Made by a program: the position numbers and the translations under genes | In this document: positions 61,120 through 64,000 of the stretch, in pieces | Layout: every line of letters begins with the position of its first letter | How positions within the stretch are numbered: the first letter of the stretch is position 1 | Source: Microvirga alba | Lineage (GTDB): Bacteria > Pseudomonadota > Alphaproteobacteria > Rhizobiales > Beijerinckiaceae | DNA: 64,000 nt | Assembly (NCBI RefSeq): GCF_015694465.1 | Contig: NZ_JADQDO010000006.1 | Span: 62,001-126,000, forward strand | Direction: 5' to 3' | Notes under the pieces: generated by a model | Told to the model about the DNA's origin: nothing | What the model saw: only the letters and a program-made list of their open reading frames with translations | Databases searched by the model: none

Positions 61120-63192
61120 TTGCTCTCGCTCAGCCTCTCACCCCTCATTCCCACCTACGCCCTCTGGGCGTTGGGCGCGGTCGTAGCTCTGCTGGCGATC
61201 CTGGCCTTCGTGTCCCGGGGGCCCGTCGCCATCCTCAGAGCGCTGGCGCTCGGCCTCGTTCTGCTGGCGCTCGCCAATCCCTCGCTGATTCAAGAGGAGC
61301 GGGAAAGGGTGAAGGACATCGTGGCGGTCGTCATCGACCGCACGACCTCGCAGACGCTTGGCGACCGGCAGGCCATGACGGATCAGGTCAAGGCGGAATT
61401 GCAGCGTCGCTTCGGGGCGCTCACCGATGTCGAACCGCGTTTCATCGATGCGGGTGATGACGCCGGAGATGGGGGAACCCGCCTGTTCGCTGCTCTGTCC
61501 AGCGGTCTTGCCGATGTGCCGCCGGATCGTCTGGCCGGTATTGTCTTCGTGACCGACGGCGTCGTGCATGACATCCCGACCACCGTGGAGAGCCTCGGGT
61601 TCAAAGCTCCGCTCCATGCCCTCATCACGGGGAGGCCGGACGAGCGCGACCGGCAGATCAAGCTTCTGGAGGCGCCCCGCTTCGGCATCGTCGGCAAGGA
61701 TCAGACCATTCGCGCCGAGGTGATGGAGCGCGGTGGCACCGGTTCGGCCCTCGTGACCATCCGCCGGGACGGGCAGGTCTTCGACCGGCAGCAGGTGAAG
61801 GCCGATACGCCCTTCTCCGTGCAGGTGCGGATCGAGCACGGCGGACAGAACGTCATCGAGCTTGAAGTGGAAGGGTTGCCGAACGAGTTGACGCTCGCGA
61901 ATAACCGGGCCGTCGTGCCGATCGAAGGCATCCGCGAGAAGCTGCGCGTCCTGCTTGTCTCCGGCGAACCCCACGCGGGCGAGCGGACATGGCGCAATCT
62001 TCTCAAATCGGACGCCAATGTCGATCTGGTCCATTTCACGATCCTGCGCCCCCTGGAGAAGCAGGACGCGACGCCGATCAACGAACTCTCGCTGATTGCC
62101 TTCCCGACGCGCGAGCTGTTCCAGCAGAAGATCAAGGATTTCGACCTCATCATCTTCGACCGCTACGCCAACCAGACCATTTTGCCCGCGGCCTATTTCG
62201 ACAACATCGTGCGCTATGCCCGCGAAGGCGGCGCCGTGCTAGTGGCGGCGGGGCCGGAATTCGCAGGCTATGACAGCCTTGCCCAAACACGGATGTCCCC
62301 GATCATCCCCGGCACACCGGATGGGCGCATCATCGAGCGGCCTTACAAGGCAGCGATCACGGCGACGGGCGAGCGGCATCCGGTCACGCGCGATCTCCCC
62401 GGCTCGGAAACTCAGCCCCCTTCCTGGGGCGACTGGCTGCGCATCATCGGGGCTCAAGTGCAATCGGGCGACACCGTCATGTCCGGCGCCAACGATCTGC
62501 CGCTCCTGGTCTTGCGCCGGGAGGAAAAAGGCCGCGTCGCCTTGCTTCTTTCCGATCACGCATGGCTCTGGGCGCGCGGTTATCAGGATGGCGGCCCGCA
62601 CCTGGATCTATTGCGCCGCCTCGCCCATTGGCTGATGAAGGAGCCCGCGCTCGAAGAAGAAGCCCTTCGCGCAACCGCCGCCGGTCGCGACATCCGCGTC
62701 GAACGTCAGACGATGAAAGACACGGCTGACCCCGTGACCATGGTCGGCCCGAGCGGAGCGGAAAGCACCATCACCCTGACGCAGAACCGTCCCGGCCTGT
62801 TCTCGGCGCAGGTCGAGAGCCGTGAGATGGGGCTTCACACGTTGCGCTCGGGCGATCTCGTCGCCTTCGTCAGCATCGGGCCGGCAAACCCGCGTGAACT
62901 CACCGACGCGTTCAGCAATACCGAGCTGCTGCGCCCCATCGCCGAGGCGACGGGCGGTTCCGTGCGGCGGGTGGCGATGGCGGGCGACAAAAGCATCACC
63001 ATACCGCGCATCCTCGCGGTCCATTCCGGCTCGCGCTTTGCCGGCAGCGACTGGATCGGGGTGAGGCCGAGCGACAGCGCCATCGTACGCGGCGTGACCG
63101 TGATTCCCATGGCGCTGGGTTTCCTCGGCCTTCTGCTTCTCGTCGGGACAACGTTGGCGGCCTGGGTCATGGAAGGCGGCCGGAAGCGCTAG
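61120..63192 (+). CDS. membrane protein with amidotransferase-like domain
   Basis: 690 residues from a TTG at 61120 with GAGGAG seven bases upstream. Two N-terminal helices (ALWALGAVVALLAILAFVSR and ILRALALGLVLLALANPSLI) are followed by a von Willebrand A-like domain in which the metal site is degraded (VVIDRTTSQTLGD). Next is a beta-sandwich and a class I amidotransferase-like domain (LRVLLVSGEPHAGERTWRNL, AREGGAVLVAAGPEFAGYDS). A C-terminal helix (MALGFLGLLLLVGTTLAAWV) ends in MEGGRKR. Last gene of the MoxR cluster; function unknown. Confidence 0.88.
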   Translation: MLSLSLSPLIPTYALWALGAVVALLAILAFVSRGPVAILRALALGLVLLALANPSLIQEERERVKDIVAVVIDRTTSQTLGDRQAMTDQVKAELQRRFGALTDVEPRFIDAGDDAGDGGTRLFAALSSGLADVPPDRLAGIVFVTDGVVHDIPTTVESLGFKAPLHALITGRPDERDRQIKLLEAPRFGIVGKDQTIRAEVMERGGTGSALVTIRRDGQVFDRQQVKADTPFSVQVRIEHGGQNVIELEVEGLPNELTLANNRAVVPIEGIREKLRVLLVSGEPHAGERTWRNLLKSDANVDLVHFTILRPLEKQDATPINELSLIAFPTRELFQQKIKDFDLIIFDRYANQTILPAAYFDNIVRYAREGGAVLVAAGPEFAGYDSLAQTRMSPIIPGTPDGRIIERPYKAAITATGERHPVTRDLPGSETQPPSWGDWLRIIGAQVQSGDTVMSGANDLPLLVLRREEKGRVALLLSDHAWLWARGYQDGGPHLDLLRRLAHWLMKEPALEEEALRATAAGRDIRVERQTMKDTADPVTMVGPSGAESTITLTQNRPGLFSAQVESREMGLHTLRSGDLVAFVSIGPANPRELTDAFSNTELLRPIAEATGGSVRRVAMAGDKSITIPRILAVHSGSRFAGSDWIGVRPSDSAIVRGVTVIPMALGFLGLLLLVGTTLAAWVMEGGRKR

Positions 63193-63221
63193 AGCCCGAT
63201 TCAAACCGCCATATCAAGAGC

Positions 63222-63725
63222 CTAGGCCGGAAGCGCGGCAACCAGGCCCTTGGCGCGAAGGAGCGCGCCATCCGCCAGCTCGAGCGCCAGGAACCGGTCG
63301 GGATTAACCGGCCCGGGAAGCTGGAGATCGCGCGGTACGCGCTTGAAACCGAAACGACGGTAATAGGGCTCGTCGCCGACCAGCAACACGAGGCTGTGGT
63401 GCCCCTTCTCTCTCGCCGCTTCCAGGGAACGGCGCATCAACGCGCCGCCGATGCCACGATTCTCGAAAGCCGGCTCGACCGTCAGCGGGCCGAGCATCAA
63501 GGCGGGCTCCTGACCCGCCAGGACCGGCGTCAGGCGCACCGAGCCGACAAGTAACGTGCCGACGAGGGCCGTGAAGGACAGATCCATCAGGTGGGGAGCG
63601 CCCTCGCGCAGCCGCGAGGCGGTGCGCGCGAAACGTCCGGGCCCGAAGGCGCGCTCATGCAGGCGCTCGATGGCCTCGGAATCGATGGGTTGCTCGGTGC
63701 GGATAAGAAGAGAGAGTTCGGTCAT
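63222..63725 (-). CDS. GNAT-family N-acetyltransferase
   Basis: 167 residues. The acetyl-CoA site is LGPLTVEPAFENRGIGGALM (motif R-G-x-G-x-A/G), followed by LLVGDEPYYRRFGFKR, typical of the YhbS-like group. It transfers an acetyl group to an amine; the substrate is unknown. It converges on the MoxR cluster. Upstream, 63726-64000 holds no gene I can support, but a 16-base tandem repeat at 63872-63903. Confidence 0.9.
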   Translation of the reverse strand: MTELSLLIRTEQPIDSEAIERLHERAFGPGRFARTASRLREGAPHLMDLSFTALVGTLLVGSVRLTPVLAGQEPALMLGPLTVEPAFENRGIGGALMRRSLEAAREKGHHSLVLLVGDEPYYRRFGFKRVPRDLQLPGPVNPDRFLALELADGALLRAKGLVAALPA

Positions 63726-63871
63726 GGATCAGACTCGCGGGAAGACGAAATTGCACTGGCGACTGGATCGAAGTCAGCCGTTTCGTCGTCGCGAGGTCGT
63801 AGTGATCGTCATGAGCCGAGGCGTTCCGTTAGGTTCTCTTGGCCATAGCAGTGTCCGGGGGGCCGTGCAAA

Positions 63872-63903
63872 CTGTTCTCACCAGGTCCTGTTCTTACCAG
63901 GTC
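63872..63903. repeat. 16-bp tandem repeat upstream of the GNAT gene
   Basis: CTGTTCTCACCAGGTC (63872-63887) followed directly by CTGTTCTTACCAGGTC (63888-63903), one mismatch. Two helical-face-spaced copies could be an operator, or a slippage duplication. It lies about 150 bases upstream of the GNAT start. Confidence 0.55.
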
Positions 63904-64000
63904 ATCGCCGGAGGGGCCTCGTCGAAAATCTCCGCTAACCGGCAACGGGTTGCGCGTGTCGTCCCTTCCGGGAGTTGGTCGAGGGGAAAGAACCCAGCCT

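Noticed and set aside
1-64000. tRNA genes, CRISPR arrays, insertion sequences, prophage
   Set aside because: I looked for T-loop motifs (GGTTCGAATCC and variants on both strands), regularly spaced repeats, transposase motifs and phage genes, and found none. A tRNAscan or ISfinder run would settle it.

Overview
The window is one continuous stretch of ordinary chromosome from a GC-rich alphaproteobacterium of the order Hyphomicrobiales (Rhizobiales). The signs are a NepR-EcfG general stress module, a separate (unfused) petABC bc1 operon, UvrB and UvrC with alphaproteobacterial extensions, L25 of the CTC type, a COQ9-like TetR protein, and many families typical of this order (DUF3309, DUF3072, DUF1285, DUF6111, SWFGD/BON). 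The separate cytochrome b and c1 genes argue against Bradyrhizobium. My best guess from gene content and moderate GC is Methylobacteriaceae, perhaps Microvirga; this is inference. I found no tRNA, rRNA, CRISPR array, prophage or insertion sequence. The only broken gene I see is a short fragment at 3690-3891.

Layout. 1-4000: an MFS transporter cut by the window edge, small membrane proteins, a secreted C13 (legumain-type) peptidase, small unknown proteins and the gene fragment. 4001-6712: uvrB. 6846-16290: a stress region with an HWE-family sensor kinase, DUF3309, nepR-ecfG, infA, cspA, an SWFGD/BON protein, a methyltransferase, a Tim44-like protein and DUF3072. Three sites here match the EcfG consensus GGAAC-N16/17-CGTT, in front of nepR, the BON gene and the DUF3072 gene. 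16650-20325: ilvE divergent from a MarR / OmpR-type regulator / EnvZ-like kinase operon resembling petP-petR. 20314-29991: housekeeping genes (Nudix, csaA, proC, ubiK, lgt, midA-like, pgeF, rlmJ) and a porin-like outer membrane protein.

29998-32181: a secreted RNase T2 translationally coupled to an unknown secreted protein, and an extensin-like lipoprotein. 33068-36589: uvrC-pgsA-moaD-moaE; uvrC carries an in-frame palindromic insert. 36703-42511: benE, prs, rplY, pth, ychF. 42584-46990: endonuclease V, a fused double-MaoC protein, apt, mtnP. 47138-49877: petABC. 50070-56140: an ABC exporter, trmL, hemF, and a four-gene operon with overlapping ends (DUF1285, CoA Nudix, DUF6111, cca). 56340-63192: a MoxR / DUF58 / DUF4159 / amidotransferase-like membrane cluster of unsettled function.

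The main functional links are: (i) the EcfG stress module, with its likely kinase and target genes nearby; (ii) nucleotide excision repair (uvrB, uvrC) plus endonuclease V; (iii) bc1 structural genes in the same window as a petPR-like regulator pair; (iv) translation and nucleotide housekeeping (infA, prs, rplY, pth, ychF, apt, mtnP). No clearly new system is proven. The best leads are the local EcfG regulon, the RNase T2 pair, the palindromic insert in uvrC, and the methyltransferase-like gene remnant beside uvrB.
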